6,649 nt of DNA, from the NCBI GenBank assembly GCA_027451425.1, contig DAIDJH010000105.1, positions 1-6,649 of the forward strand. The letters run 5' to 3'. This document shows, piece after piece, positions 5,649 through 6,649 of the stretch. The position numbers were made by a program, and so were the translations under genes. Origin of the DNA: Bdellovibrionales bacterium. GTDB taxonomy: Bacteria > Bdellovibrionota > Bdellovibrionia > Bdellovibrionales > UBA1609. Position 1 is the stretch's first letter. Each line of letters opens with the position of its first letter. The notes below the pieces were generated by a model. That model did not search any database and was not told the DNA's origin. It worked only from the letters and a program-made list of their open reading frames with translations.

Positions 5649-5665
5649 TGTCAACTTTTTTGACA
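5649..5665. promoter_or_regulatory. Operator-like palindrome TGTCAA-N5-TTGACA
   Basis: The arms TGTCAA (5649-5654) and TTGACA (5660-5665) are perfectly complementary around a 5-bp centre. The site lies about 50-65 bp upstream of the AAA gene start. Read on the minus strand the inner arm is a perfect -35 hexamer TTGACA, but no acceptable -10 box lies 16-18 bp downstream of it, so a binding site for a dimeric regulator is as likely as a promoter element. Confidence 0.3.
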
Positions 5666-5735
5666 TGCGCCTCTTGCCGCGCCCGTTTCGATCTATTCAA
5701 AATGATGGGAGAATTTGGTGTCGCGAGTTTATTGG

Positions 5736-5762
5736 TAAAATACTCCGCACGCATCGCGGAAC
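5736..5762 (-). terminator. Possible intrinsic terminator downstream of gshA
   Basis: On the minus strand TCCGC (5760-5756) pairs with GCGGA (5748-5744) around a 7-nt loop, and two G-T pairs can extend the stem. TATTTT follows within 2 nt. The stem is short, so termination would be modest. It lies 55-80 bp past the gshA stop, in the gap before the AAA-amgK-murU unit. Confidence 0.3.
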
Positions 5763-5800
5763 TCTTTCACGCCCGATCGATTCACTATATTGTAAACAAG

Positions 5801-5816
5801 CGTGTAAAATTACACG
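5801..5816. repeat. Inverted repeat next to the gshA stop codon
   Basis: CGTGTAA (5801-5807) and TTACACG (5810-5816) are perfect 7-bp arms with a 2-bp centre, ending one base from the gshA stop. As RNA it would fold with a 4-nt loop, followed on the minus strand by CTTGTTT. It could be a weak terminator, an mRNA 3'-end stabiliser or a protein-binding site. Confidence 0.35.
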
Positions 5817-5817
5817 T

Positions 5818-6649
5818 CTAGTCCTGATAGCCGACAAACTCGATGCCCCCGGCGCGCGCCTCAAGAGCAATCGCAAGAACCCCTAAGCGTGAGATCCAAC
5901 CGTAGACGTTTTCCATCGGGCAGTCAGCGATTTTGACTTGCAAATCCGAAACGCAAAGGCGTTTATAAACAGCCCCCGGAGAATTCAGACTCTCATCAGG
6001 CCCCTTTTCAGCGTGCGAACGAAGAAACCCGCCCACTAGACCGTCGCCTACCGTATAAATGCACGGTTCGGCCGATCCGCCATCCGGCTCTCGAAACCGC
6101 GTGGGGATCCCTTCTTGAATAATAACTTCCGTGACATCCCGGCCGCCCTTTGCCGTGCGCATTTTTTTCCGGACTTTATTGTTCCAATCCTGAATTTCGG
6201 CGCCCGCATAAACTTGCATCACGGCAAGACCGTAAGTGCCGGAGTTATTTTTCACAAAACAAAACGGCGCGCCTGTACGCTTCAAGAATTCATCGACTTT
6301 TTTGGCAAGTTCCGCCCGGCTCTCAGGATCGTTTGCATCAAAAGGAGAATAGGCCTCGGTCGCCACTTGCAAAGACTTCGCGTCGGCACCGATTAAATCG
6401 GCGAATTCCCCAACAAGAGAGTTGTATTGTTGAAAAAAACTGAACTTTTTGCGGCGATACCAACCCAGCTCTCTTGGCGGATTGAATGGCGTTTTAAGCC
6501 CCTTGCTCCACTCCTCATATCCGTTTGAAAAATCGTTGTTGCAAACGACGAGATCTGCTTTTTGATCACCAATCCAAACTTCACCACTGCGATTCATCGC
6601 CGAGTGGACGGTTACGCTTGCCCCCGATGCGGTAGCAACACTCATCGGG
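5818..6649 (-). CDS. gshA: Glutamate-cysteine ligase, ATP-grasp type, N-terminus beyond window
   Basis: C-terminal part (276 codons to the TAG at 5818-5820) of the proteobacterial ATP-grasp GshA family (Pfam PF08886). It joins glutamate and cysteine with ATP to gamma-glutamylcysteine, the first step of glutathione synthesis, in the cytoplasm. It is unrelated in fold to the classical Escherichia coli GshA. Recognised family segments in order are DLVVCNNDFSNG, PRELGWYRRKKFSFFQQYN, GAPFCFVKNNSGTYGLAVM (central nucleotide-binding region), VTEVIIQEGIPT, AEPCIYTVGDGLVGGF with HAEKGPDESLNSPGAV, and a C-terminal helix near ENVYGWISRLGVLAIALEA. Family members are about 430 residues, so roughly 150 N-terminal residues lie outside, and no start can be given. 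The reading frame is unbroken. The neighbouring downstream genes have no evident glutathione role, and gshB is not in the window. Confidence 0.93.
   Translation of the reverse strand, partial: PMSVATASGASVTVHSAMNRSGEVWIGDQKADLVVCNNDFSNGYEEWSKGLKTPFNPPRELGWYRRKKFSFFQQYNSLVGEFADLIGADAKSLQVATEAYSPFDANDPESRAELAKKVDEFLKRTGAPFCFVKNNSGTYGLAVMQVYAGAEIQDWNNKVRKKMRTAKGGRDVTEVIIQEGIPTRFREPDGGSAEPCIYTVGDGLVGGFLRSHAEKGPDESLNSPGAVYKRLCVSDLQVKIADCPMENVYGWISRLGVLAIALEARAGGIEFVGYQD

Noticed and set aside
5601..5666. Upstream start at 5666 for the degenerate AAA protein
   Set aside because: Possible but less likely: the site before it is weaker, and the added 22 residues cover the palindrome and the stronger ribosome site.

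Overview
The window looks like the chromosome of a Gram-negative bacterium of roughly balanced base composition. The gene set fits a proteobacterium-like lineage, with Bdellovibrionota or a deltaproteobacterial relative as my best guess. The clues are an ATP-grasp glutamate-cysteine ligase, an AmgK/MurU-like cell-wall recycling pair, a small degenerate sigma-54-activator AAA domain, a sigma-54-type promoter and a Sec-exported Gly/Ser-rich protein. The taxonomic call is inference. No ribosomal RNA, tRNA, insertion sequence, phage gene or CRISPR array is visible.

Layout, left to right. Positions 1-1351 (minus) hold most of xseA, the exonuclease VII large subunit, running off the left edge. Just upstream of it on the same strand (1417-1635) is a 72-residue protein with two membrane segments. 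A 424-bp divergent intergenic region (1636-2059) carries a candidate sigma-70 promoter for the minus-strand genes, a good sigma-54 (-24/-12) match for the plus-strand gene, and a long hairpin-rich leader. The only plus-strand gene (2060-2920) encodes a 286-residue exported protein of unknown family. It meets the next gene tail to tail with only 6 bp between the stop codons.

Positions 2927-5600 (minus) form a compact three-gene unit. A 180-residue protein resembling a degenerate sigma-54-activator AAA domain comes first, then an AmgK-like sugar/aminoglycoside-type kinase, then a MurU-like sugar-1-phosphate nucleotidyltransferase whose start overlaps the kinase stop by 4 bp. Kinase plus nucleotidyltransferase matches the anomeric-kinase/uridylyltransferase route that turns recovered N-acetylmuramic acid into UDP-MurNAc. 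The MurU-like protein is much longer than the classical enzyme and ends in a hexapeptide-repeat-like tail. A 217-bp gap with a palindrome and terminator-like hairpins separates this unit from the C-terminal two thirds of an ATP-grasp gshA (5818 to the right edge, minus), the first enzyme of glutathione synthesis.

The most interesting elements are the ATPase-dead-looking AAA protein at the head of the recycling genes, and the exported protein driven by a putative sigma-54 promoter through a structured leader. The sequence does not show that the two are linked.
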